From Streptomyces sp. NBRC 109706 (lineage in GTDB: Bacteria > Actinomycetota > Actinomycetes > Streptomycetales > Streptomycetaceae): DNA of 64,000 bases. Positions 23,418 through 30,828 of the stretch are shown here, piece after piece. The notes under the pieces are model-generated. The model searched no databases. It was not told the DNA's origin and worked only from the letters and a program-made list of their open reading frames with translations. The position numbers and the translations under genes were made by a program. The first letter of the stretch is position 1. Each line of letters opens with the position of its first letter. The stretch lies in contig NZ_BBOM01000004.1 of NCBI RefSeq assembly GCF_000974485.1, forward strand, positions 744,001-808,000, written 5' to 3'.

Positions 23418-24052
23418 TGTATGTCGCGTTCGATGTGCCAGAGCATTTTCGGCAGTTGCCGATCGGGATGAGCCCGGAAGAGAGCTACGCGCACGCGTCC
23501 GCCAATGCCAGGGAGGTGGCGGCCGGGGACCCGGAGGTGGAGCGGCGCATTCTGCGGGAGGTGCACGGCAGTTCGCAGGCGCTGGCGCGCGTCGGAGCCC
23601 TGTATTCGGGCGCGGTGGTGGGGACGCTGGGAGGCGAGCCGTCGCTGGCGACGCTGACGGTCACGGCCACGGAGTTCCCGTACGGGGACAGCGCGCGGAT
23701 TGCCGCCGAGGGCACGTTGCAGTCGTTGGTGGCGTCCCGGGGTCCGCTGTGGAGCGGCAATGTCTATCCGTTGCCGTGTGGTCAGCCGGCCACGGTGGTG
23801 ACGGGGCCCCGAGTGTATCGGGTGCCGCAACTGGAGCCGCCCGACGTGCGGTTCGCAGAGTTGCAGGCGTACGTTCCGGTGCCCGACGGGCCGTCGTTGC
23901 GGGAGCAGCACATGTTGACGGTCGGCTTCGCCACTCCGGCCGCCAAACACTGGGAGCAGTACATGCCCGCTCTGGTGCGGTTGTTGCGCAGCCTCGTCTT
24001 CACCACCCAGCCCAGTCCAGTGAGCACGGCCGAACTCCAGGAGTCCGCATGA
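23417..24052 (+). CDS. Hypothetical protein of the WXG100 operon
   Basis: A 211-residue soluble protein with no signal peptide or membrane helix. The N-terminus MYVAFDVPEHFRQLPIGMSP is followed by an alpha/beta-looking body (LATLTVTATEFPYGDSARIA; PCGQPATVVTGPRVYRVPQL; SLREQHMLTVGFATPAAKHW). I do not recognise a named family; similar proteins occur beside WXG100 genes in streptomycetes (from memory). Its start overlaps the stop of duplicated copy 2 and its stop overlaps the last gene of the operon (ATGA), so all genes are tightly coupled. A chaperone or secretion-accessory role is only a guess. Confidence 0.65.
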   Translation: MYVAFDVPEHFRQLPIGMSPEESYAHASANAREVAAGDPEVERRILREVHGSSQALARVGALYSGAVVGTLGGEPSLATLTVTATEFPYGDSARIAAEGTLQSLVASRGPLWSGNVYPLPCGQPATVVTGPRVYRVPQLEPPDVRFAELQAYVPVPDGPSLREQHMLTVGFATPAAKHWEQYMPALVRLLRSLVFTTQPSPVSTAELQESA

Positions 24053-24342
24053 GTGACAGCGATATCTATCTCGACTACGAACTGCTCGGCACCAATCGCG
24101 ACAACATTCGCAGTATAGCGAACCTGTTGGAGGGGCCCTGCCGGTCGATGGCCAATGTCAACGGCTCCGATATGGGCGTGGACCGGCTGGAGCAGCGGAT
24201 GGACGATTTCGGCGACGAGTGGGAGTACGGCATCGGAAAGCTTGCCGAGTTCTCCGATGCGGCGGCGACCTGCCTCGACGAAGTGCTGAACGGATTCCGT
24301 GATATCGACGAGGAGTTGTCCCGCGCCTTCCAGGAGAACTGA
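24049..24342 (+). CDS. Small WXG100-like helical protein
   Basis: A 97-residue all-helical protein starting at the ATG that overlaps the previous stop (ATGA). It has the size and two-helix layout of ESAT-6/WXG100 proteins: a first helix (LLGTNRDNIRSIANLLEGPC), a turn around GSDMGVDRLEQRMDDFGDEW, and a second helix (AAATCLDEVLNGFRDIDEEL). The canonical W-x-G is not exact; DEWEYG occupies that place. It probably is a small secreted or partner subunit for the large WXG100 protein at the operon start. It is the last gene of the operon. Confidence 0.65.
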   Translation: MSDSDIYLDYELLGTNRDNIRSIANLLEGPCRSMANVNGSDMGVDRLEQRMDDFGDEWEYGIGKLAEFSDAAATCLDEVLNGFRDIDEELSRAFQEN

Positions 24343-24356
24343 CGGGCCGGGAGGTG

Positions 24357-25106
24357 TCAGCGGGTGGTGTACCCGCCGTTGGGGAAGAGCGTCTGGCCGG
24401 TGAACCAGCCGCCGTCGGTGACCAGATAGGCGATGAACCGGGCGATGTCGTCGATCTGGGTGAGCTGGTCGCCCATCGCCTGCGATCGGTGGAACTCCAC
24501 CCGTTCGGGGGTTTCCTGCGGGTAGAAGAACGGGGTGTCCATGGGCCCGGGGGCGACCACGTTCACGCTGATCCGCCGTTCGGCGAACTCCTTGGCCGCC
24601 GCCCGGCTGAAGTGCTCCAGGGGGGCCTTGCCGCCGGCGTAGGTGGCGTACCCGTCGGTGAAGGCAGCCAGCAGCGAGGTGCCGAGGCTGACGATCCGGC
24701 CGTTGTCGTTGAGTCGGCGGCCGGCCTCCTGGATGAAGAAGAAGCCAGCCTTGGCGTTGATGCCGAACATTTGGTCGTACTCGTCCTCGGTGGTCTCCAG
24801 GATCGGCTTGCGCAGCACCATTCCCGTGGTGTTCACCGCGATGTCGGCGCCTCCGAAGGACTCCACCGCCGTGTCGAAGACGCGGCTCACCTCGGCGGGC
24901 CGGGTCAGGTCGCCCTGGACGGCGACCGCTTCCCCGCCGGCCTCCTTGATCGCCTGGACCGTCTCCTCCGCCTCGTCCCGGCCGTGGTGGTAGTGCACCA
25001 CCACGCGGGCGCCGCCATCGGTGAAGGTCCGGCTGAGCAGGCCCCCCAGGTTCTTCTCGCCGCCGCCGATCACCGCGACCTTCTCCCGCAGCGTGCCTTC
25101 CGTCAT
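24357..25106 (-). CDS. SDR-family oxidoreductase (FabG-like)
   Basis: The ATG at 25106 has AGAGAGGGTG upstream and gives 249 residues. The nucleotide-binding motif reads GGGEKNLGG (residues 14-22, a variant of TGxxxGIG), active-site Ser144 is in LGTSLLAAF, and the Tyr/Lys pair is Y156/K160 in YATYAGGK. VNVVAPGPMDTPFFYPQETP and the C-terminal TGQTLFPNGGYTTR follow the usual FabG-like end. The modified glycine motif and a Thr at the NNAG position (VNTTG) are slightly unusual. The substrate is unknown. It stands alone, convergent with the WXG100 operon. Confidence 0.85.
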   Translation of the reverse strand: MTEGTLREKVAVIGGGEKNLGGLLSRTFTDGGARVVVHYHHGRDEAEETVQAIKEAGGEAVAVQGDLTRPAEVSRVFDTAVESFGGADIAVNTTGMVLRKPILETTEDEYDQMFGINAKAGFFFIQEAGRRLNDNGRIVSLGTSLLAAFTDGYATYAGGKAPLEHFSRAAAKEFAERRISVNVVAPGPMDTPFFYPQETPERVEFHRSQAMGDQLTQIDDIARFIAYLVTDGGWFTGQTLFPNGGYTTR

Positions 25107-25239
25107 ACCGCACACCCTCTCTTCCAGCGTCTGTTCCGTTCGGGCTCTCTGTTCAGCCCCATGGTGGGGGATGCGGGCATGCACGGCATTTCGATCTTCA
25201 CGGGTGTATCGGGTCGTGAGTACGTGGGCGGGGGAGGCG

Positions 25240-25773
25240 TCAGCCGAGGTTCCGCACCTCGTCGTCCGCCTGGGTGCCGAACTCGGCGACGCGCACCTCG
25301 GCGATGTGCTCGTACCGGCTGATCCGGTCGGCCCACTCCGCGTCGACGCCGAACGCCACCCGCGCGAAGCCCACCCGCCCGACGGCCTCGGCGAGGCCCG
25401 GATCGCCGGGGGCCACCAGCCGCACCGGCGCGTCGAGCGCCACCGTGTTCGGCGGCACGAAGTACTCATCCGGCAGAACGGTGCGCGCATGAACGAGCGC
25501 GCCGACCGCGACAACCGAGCCGGCCCCCAACCGCGCGCACCGCAGGACCGTCGCCCCGGTCGCCCCATAGACACACCTGCCGACCTCGCAGCCCAGCAGC
25601 GTGGCCTGCGGCCCCACGAAGCCATGGTCGCCGATCAGCACCGGCTGATCACCGGCGACCGCGGACCCCCGCAACACCGCGTTCTCGCAGATCACGGTCG
25701 CCTCCCCGACCTCGATCCGCGACCCTTCGGCGTCGAGCACCGCGCCGTACATCACCCGCGCCCTCGTCCCCAC
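25240..25773 (-). CDS. Left-handed beta-helix (gamma-carbonic-anhydrase-like) hexapeptide protein with lost or hidden start
   Basis: The annotated part is 177 residues from a GTG at 25773. It contains hexapeptide repeats (IEVGEATVICENAVLRGSA, LIGDHGFVGPQATLLGCEVG, LGAGSVVAVGALVHA) and a C-terminal helix, as in gamma-carbonic-anhydrase/transferase proteins. Conserved coding sequence clearly continues upstream to 25860 (IRIRHRGHVPQVQPTAYVAP, then TATLVGDVR), but no ATG, GTG or TTG exists there. The next ATG (25881) is separated from it by an in-frame TAG at 25864-25866. Either the gene is mutated, or it uses a very rare start such as ATC, or translation begins at the internal GTG and drops about 30 residues. 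Confidence 0.6.
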   Translation of the reverse strand: MGTRARVMYGAVLDAEGSRIEVGEATVICENAVLRGSAVAGDQPVLIGDHGFVGPQATLLGCEVGRCVYGATGATVLRCARLGAGSVVAVGALVHARTVLPDEYFVPPNTVALDAPVRLVAPGDPGLAEAVGRVGFARVAFGVDAEWADRISRYEHIAEVRVAEFGTQADDEVRNLG

Positions 25774-25970
25774 GCGGACATCACCGACGAGCGTGGCCGT
25801 CGGGGCGACATAGGCGGTGGGTTGAACCTGCGGTACGTGTCCGCGATGCCGGATACGGATTCCCTACGTTCCAGCGATCATGGAACCAAATCCCTACCCG
25901 CCCGAACACGGACACCCTGGCGGATTTCGGGCGTCACGGCCGCCGCGACCCGCGCCGCCAGCGATCTGAA

Positions 25971-28046
25971 TCACCTGCTCTCCGCGGCCGGCAGCCAGCG
26001 TCGTGCGTCGGCCGCCGCCTGGTGGAAGCTCGCCGCCTCTGCCGCCCGGTCGGTCCGGAGCAGGGCATCGCCGGTCGCGTCCCAGGTGGCGGCCTGAAGG
26101 TCGGATCGGCCGACGCGTCGGAAGAGCGTCGCCGCCTGATGGAGGTGGCTGAGCGCGTCGGGGGCCTCGTCGCCGGCCAGTGCGATCCGGCCCAACTCCA
26201 GCAGTGCCAACGCCTCGAACAGCGTTCCGTCGGATTCGGTCGCGAGCGCCAGCGCCTGTTCGGCCGTCGCGTTCGCCTCGGCGATCCGGTCCGACCGCCG
26301 GTACACGGCCGCCAGCAGTGTGAGCGCTTCCGCCAACTCCAGTGGTTCGCCGGCCCGTTGCAGGATGTCGGCGGCCTCGTGGAGCGTCGCCTCGGCGCGT
26401 GGGAAGTCCTCGTTCTCCAGCAGCGCCCAGCCGACGTTGCGGGTGAAGGCGCCGACATAGGTCGGATCGTCGGCGTCGCGGGCCAACGTCAACGCCTGCT
26501 CGAAGCAGGCTCTGGCCTGGTCGACGCGGCGTCCCAACATATGGGTCACGCCGAGACCGTTGGCCGCCCGGGTCGCCCCGACGGGCTGGCCCAACTCCTG
26601 GAAGGCGTCCAGGGCGGCCTGGAAGCACTCCGTCGCCTCCGGGAGCCGGAAGAGATGCCGGTGGGCGATGCCCAGATTGTCGAGGGTGATCGCCTCGCCG
26701 TAACGGTCGCCGGCTCGACGCGCCGCGTCGAGGGCCGTCTCCTGGGCGGCGAGCCAGGTGCCGGCGGGTTCCCGGTCGGCGACGACCATGGTGAGGACGG
26801 CGGGAATCTGCCAGGCGATCTCGAACTCTTCGGTCGTGTGCGCCGTGTGCACGGCGGCGATCAGGTTCTCCCGTTCGGTCTCGTACCAGGCGATGGCGGC
26901 TCTGGCGTCGTCGAACTCCTGGCTGACGACGCCTTCGGGCAACGGCGCCAGGTCAACGGGCAGGGTGTACGCACCGGCCCCGGCCCGGGCCGCCGCCGCC
27001 GCGGTGTGCGTGTACCAGCCGAGAACGCGACGCCGGGCCGACGCCAACTCCGCCGTGGACAACTCGGTTTGGGCCTGATCCAGGGCATAGGCGCGCAGCA
27101 GGTCGTGGAACTGGTAGCGATCGTGGCCGCATTCGTCCAACAGATGCGCGCCCGCCAGGGTGTCCAGCTGCAGACGGGCCCGGGACGGGGTGAGTTGGGC
27201 CAGGGCCGCTACCGCGCCGACGCCGAAGTCAGGGCCGGGGTGGAGCCCCAGCAGGCGGAAGAGGCGGGCGGAGGCCGGGTTGAGGGCCCGGTAGGACCAG
27301 CCGAAGACCGTGCGGACCGCATCGGCCTCCTCCGCGCTCTGACCGTCGTCCACCGTCAGCGCCTCCCAGAGCCCGCTTTCGTCGCGCAGATCCGTGATCA
27401 GATCCCGCAACGGCATCCGGGGCCGAGCGGCGGCTCGTTCGGCGACGATCCGCAGTGCCAGCGGCAGATGCGCACAGAGCCGCGCCAACTCGGCCAGCTC
27501 CGCCTCGTCATCACCGCTGCGGTAACCGGCGAGGACCGTGCGCAACAGCTGGACCGCCTCGATCGACGAAAGCGTCTCAACACTCACGCGATGCGCTCCT
27601 TCACGTGCCACTAAACTGGACATACGGGTGCGGCTAGTAATCATTGCCAGGCATTGAGGCGCACCGGGGAGCAGCGGACGAATCTGCGCCACCGTTGCCG
27701 CGTTGTCCAACAGCAGCAGCATCCGTCGCCCGGCCAGCAGAGTCCGAAAGAGGTCTGAACACGCGTCCTCGGTGGCGGGAACCCGGTCGACAGGCGTCCC
27801 CAGTGCACGCAGAAAGCGCCCGAGCGCGTCATGCGCGGTCACCGGCGCGCCGGGATCGTAGCCTCGCAGATTGACGAATAACTGCCCATCGGGAAATGCG
27901 TCTTGCGCGCGGTGGGCCCAGCGCACCGCGAGCGATGTCTTGCCAACGCCCGCTGTTCCGACGATCGCCAGCACCCACAACGGACTCGTGCCCTCGGCGC
28001 CAGCGTGGGCCCCGCCACCGGCCAACGCGGCGTCCAGGAGCGCCAA
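25971..28046 (-). CDS. NB-ARC (STAND) ATPase with TPR repeats, 5' end lost or start unclear
   Basis: The first canonical start is a TTG at 28046, giving 691 residues. Homologous sequence continues upstream (PAQLPLNARGFVNREREL) to about 28110 without any ATG, GTG or TTG before a stop near 28233, so the true N-terminus seems missing. Walker A is GTAGVGKTS near residue 30, Walker B MLLLLDN, then a winged-helix region and tandem TPRs from about residue 420 (EATECFQAALDAFQELGQPV; QARACFEQALTLARDADDPT). The core resembles AfsR-type NB-ARC-TPR proteins without the DNA-binding part. A DUF6879 remnant on the other strand begins exactly where its homology ends. Confidence 0.65.
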   Translation of the reverse strand: MALLDAALAGGGAHAGAEGTSPLWVLAIVGTAGVGKTSLAVRWAHRAQDAFPDGQLFVNLRGYDPGAPVTAHDALGRFLRALGTPVDRVPATEDACSDLFRTLLAGRRMLLLLDNAATVAQIRPLLPGAPQCLAMITSRTRMSSLVAREGAHRVSVETLSSIEAVQLLRTVLAGYRSGDDEAELAELARLCAHLPLALRIVAERAAARPRMPLRDLITDLRDESGLWEALTVDDGQSAEEADAVRTVFGWSYRALNPASARLFRLLGLHPGPDFGVGAVAALAQLTPSRARLQLDTLAGAHLLDECGHDRYQFHDLLRAYALDQAQTELSTAELASARRRVLGWYTHTAAAAARAGAGAYTLPVDLAPLPEGVVSQEFDDARAAIAWYETERENLIAAVHTAHTTEEFEIAWQIPAVLTMVVADREPAGTWLAAQETALDAARRAGDRYGEAITLDNLGIAHRHLFRLPEATECFQAALDAFQELGQPVGATRAANGLGVTHMLGRRVDQARACFEQALTLARDADDPTYVGAFTRNVGWALLENEDFPRAEATLHEAADILQRAGEPLELAEALTLLAAVYRRSDRIAEANATAEQALALATESDGTLFEALALLELGRIALAGDEAPDALSHLHQAATLFRRVGRSDLQAATWDATGDALLRTDRAAEAASFHQAAADARRWLPAAESR

Positions 28047-28114
28047 CTCCCGTTCGCGATTGACGAAGCCACGTGCATTCAGCGGCAGTTGGGCGGGCCG
28101 GCCGCTGGGGGCCG

Positions 28115-28309
28115 GAGGAGGACGCGGCGAGCAAGGCCGGATGGCTTGCCCTGATGCGGGGCACGGCGGCGCGGGGTGTGCGGTTGCGGAGGGCGCGCGT
28201 TGTGTCCGAACCGGTCTCCGAATACATCAGGTTCGAGCATGAGGGGACGCCACAGAACATCGATGCGGGGGAGGACGTGCGATGGCTGCCGCGCACTCGT
28301 GCGTCAGGC
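28115..28309 (+). pseudogene. DUF6879 remnant
   Basis: The frame reads GWLALMRGTAARGVRLRRAR, then VVSEPVSEYIRFEHEG, then NIDAGEDVRWLPRTRASG, the middle-to-late part of a DUF6879 protein (pattern RRARxVSEPVSxYIRFEH and AGExVRWLPR). Both ends are missing. It overlaps the region where the opposite-strand NB-ARC gene loses its start, and after RTRASG the similarity switches to a TPR protein in another frame. It is a mosaic scrap, not a gene. Confidence 0.6.
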
Positions 28310-29150
28310 GCATCGCCTTCTATGAGGAATACGGCCTGTTCAACGATCTGGGGGTGCTGCTGGTGCAGGACGTGGTCGAACGAGCGCGGACGTTTGGCCC
28401 CGACCACCCGGAGACGCTGACCATCCGCCGTATCCATGCCTCCGCACGTACGGAGATCGGTTTGTATCGGGACGTACCAGCGCTGCTCCGCAACCTGATC
28501 TCGGATTATGAGCGGGTGGCGGGGTTGACCATCCGGACGTTCTGCGTCTCCGACTCGACCGCGCCCTGAGTCTTGAGGAAACGAGAGAACACGCGGAGGC
28601 CGCACGGCTGTTCGCCGAGTTGGTCGAGGTTACCGGCGGTTGGTCGGCGCTGATGATCCGGAGCTGCTGCGGGCTCGTTACCGCCAGGCGGTGTGCCTTG
28701 GGGAGACGGGGGAGCATGCGCAGGCGTCCCGGCTGTGGGCGGGGGTCGCGGAGGATCGGGCGCGGCTGTTGGGGCTCGACCATCGGGAGACGCTGGACGT
28801 GCGCTACGACCAGGCACGGAATCTTGAGCGGGCAGGGGAGTTCGTTGAGGCTGCGCGGTGGTTCGGTGAGGTGGCGGCCGGTCGAGAGGGGGTCATATCC
28901 TCAGGGGCCTGAGATGCCCTTCATCGGCAGGCGCTGAATCTCGCGAAGGCGGGGCGACGGGCTGCGGCGGCCCGCCTGTTTGTGGAGCTTTTCGCGCTGG
29001 CGGAATATCGGGTGACGTCCCCCGGTCCTCGCCCGCTCGCGGACTTCCGCAAGAATCAGGCGTGGAATCTTCAGGAGATGGGGGAGTACGTGGAGGCGGC
29101 GGGGACGGCCATCCGGAAACGGAGCGTGCTCGTCGGGCCCGTGACGGATT
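28310..29150 (+). pseudogene. Decayed TPR-repeat gene with multiple frameshifts
   Basis: Fragments in successive frames encode TPR units of the type common in streptomycete NB-ARC proteins. About 28318-28535: RARTFGPDHPETLTIRR and VPALLRNLISDYERVAG. About 28538-28640, shifted: DVLRLRLDRALSLEETREHA then AEAARLFAELVEVTGG. About 28640-28905, shifted again: ADDPELLRARYRQAVCLGET, then LLGLDHRETLDVRYDQARNL. About 28915-29130: HRQALNLAKAGRRAAAARLF and NQAWNLQEMGEYVEAAGTAI. At least three frame changes and internal stops show an inactivated gene; no ATPase half remains. Confidence 0.65.
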
Positions 29151-29337
29151 TATGTCGGGTAATGGCGGTTAATGGGGGCGACATATTGTGTCGCATCGCC
29201 GGGGGCAATTCGGCCTTGACGTAGGGGAATTCGGGTGGTTATCGTCGGCGGCGGGGTGGGGATGGGGGGATCGTATTTCCCTTGATGTCGCGTGGCGGCG
29301 GGGTTTTTCGCTCGTGGCCCTGGAGAGGAAGAAATTG

Positions 29338-29982
29338 ATGAGTACCGCGCAGCGCAATGCGAAGAAGGTCCAGCCGGCGGAGTCGGCGGAACGGGAAGAG
29401 GCCGCCGAGGAAATACTGTTGGAGACCGCGCCCGATCCGCAGCCCGGGTTGCGGGAGTATCTGACGGTGAAGCGGGCCGCGTTGTTGGCCCGGGAGGAGG
29501 CGGCGCGCGCCAACCCGCCGGGGCAGCCGCACCGGTTGCGGGCCAGGGCGGCCGCCGAGGCCCGCAGTGGGGTGCGTCGTATCCGGATCCGGCACCACCA
29601 GATCGTCAGTGACTCGCCGTTGGACTTCGCGGGCTACGATCTGGGCCCGTCCTCGCCGGAGATCCAGCTCGGGGTGCTCTCCAGCTGCCTCACCCATGTG
29701 TTCCTGATCCAGGCGGCGCGGCTGCGGGTGCCGCTGGACGCGTTGGAGGTGCAGGTCGAGGCCGACCAGGATCCGCGGGCCGGGGAGTCGGGCCATGAGC
29801 AGGTTCCGATCTATCCGCACAACATCAGCTACACCGTCCATCTGACGTCGCCCGCCTCGGCGGAGCGGATCAGGGAGCTGCACGAGACGGTCGAGCGGGA
29901 GTGCCCGATCTACAACCTGCTGATCAACCCCCAGGAGATCACCGGTCGGGTGGTGTTGACCGGCAGTCCCCGGGAGGTCTGA
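29338..29982 (+). CDS. OsmC family protein
   Basis: A 214-residue OsmC/Ohr-superfamily protein. After a charged N-terminal extension of about 60 residues, the OsmC core carries SSPEIQLGVLSSCLTHVFLI with its active-site Cys and the C-terminal ERECPIYNLLINPQEITGRV, so two Cys positions are kept. It resembles the YhfA-like branch rather than classical Ohr. It probably reduces organic hydroperoxides or handles related thiols in the cytoplasm. GGAGAGGAAG precedes the ATG. A TTG directly before (29335) is an alternative start. It is monocistronic, convergent with the DUF1684 gene (7-bp gap). Confidence 0.85.
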   Translation: MSTAQRNAKKVQPAESAEREEAAEEILLETAPDPQPGLREYLTVKRAALLAREEAARANPPGQPHRLRARAAAEARSGVRRIRIRHHQIVSDSPLDFAGYDLGPSSPEIQLGVLSSCLTHVFLIQAARLRVPLDALEVQVEADQDPRAGESGHEQVPIYPHNISYTVHLTSPASAERIRELHETVERECPIYNLLINPQEITGRVVLTGSPREV

Positions 29983-29988
29983 GCGGGG

Positions 29989-30828
29989 TCAGTCGGGGGT
30001 GCCGCCGCGTTCCAGGGGGAGGCGTTCGCCGGCCTCCACGGCGATGGGGAGGCGGTTCCCGGCCGGCGGCAGCGGGCAGGTGGCGTGGTCGGTGTAGGCG
30101 CAGGGCAGGTTGGCCGCGCGGTTGAGATCGACGGTCAGCCGCCCGTCCGCGTCCGGCGGGTCGATGGCCAGGGAGCGGCTGGCCGCATAGGTGGTCACCC
30201 CGGAGGTGGCGTCCGTGAACAGCACCAGCAGCGCGTCCGGGCGGCCCCCGTTGAACGCGGTCAACCGGTGCGTCCGGCCGTCCCGTTCGAACTCGACCGC
30301 GCCCGGTGCCTGGTAGACGTGCTCAAGCCCGGGGACGGCCGCGCCCACCGTCACGGAGCGGGGTTCGTCGAACGGTACGAACCGGCCCCGGAGCACCCAG
30401 GCGGGGTCGGGGGCGTAGGTGGGGGTTCCGGTGTAGCCGGTGCGCAGCGGGTGGTCGGGGTGGCGGGGGCGGAGGATGTCGTGGCCGCCGCGTTTGGCGA
30501 TCTCCAGCACGGTGTCGCCGGCCTCGGCGGTCACCCCGCCGCGTTCCGGGAGGTGGCCGAAGACATGGCGGCCGACGATCGTCCGGCCCTCGAAGGTCAG
30601 CTTCTCGTCGTCGGCCAACTCGACGACCACGCCCTCGTGTTCGGTGCTCGACCAGGTGCCGGGCGCGTCCTCGAAGCGTTCCGGGTCCTGGCCCAGCCAG
30701 TGCAGTCCGGTGACCGCGAGGAAGCCGTGGGGCGCGGTCAGCGCGGCGTCACGCTGCTCGCGCCACCGTCGCCAGGCGGCCTCGAAGGCGGCACGGTCGG
30801 CGTCGAACGCGGTCTCGGTGGTCGTCAT
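29989..30828 (-). CDS. DUF1684 domain protein
   Basis: A 279-residue soluble protein with the DUF1684 landmarks: FEAAWRRWREQRDAALTAPH near the start, FLAVTGLHWLG, a beta-rich centre, and DLNRAANLPCAYTDHATCPL then PPAGNRLPIAVEAGE near the end, with two conserved Cys. The function is not established. Its ATG overlaps the stop of the dipeptide-transporter ATPase gene (ATGA) and has GGAGGAAC upstream, so it is the last gene of that transporter operon. A role in processing an imported, perhaps sulfur-containing, compound would fit the Cys leader peptide at the operon head; this is inference. Confidence 0.85.
   Translation of the reverse strand: MTTTETAFDADRAAFEAAWRRWREQRDAALTAPHGFLAVTGLHWLGQDPERFEDAPGTWSSTEHEGVVVELADDEKLTFEGRTIVGRHVFGHLPERGGVTAEAGDTVLEIAKRGGHDILRPRHPDHPLRTGYTGTPTYAPDPAWVLRGRFVPFDEPRSVTVGAAVPGLEHVYQAPGAVEFERDGRTHRLTAFNGGRPDALLVLFTDATSGVTTYAASRSLAIDPPDADGRLTVDLNRAANLPCAYTDHATCPLPPAGNRLPIAVEAGERLPLERGGTPD

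Noticed and set aside
25971..28110. AfsR/SARP antibiotic regulator
   Set aside because: The NB-ARC-TPR half is similar, but there is no OmpR-type DNA-binding or BTAD domain in frame or in nearby frames.
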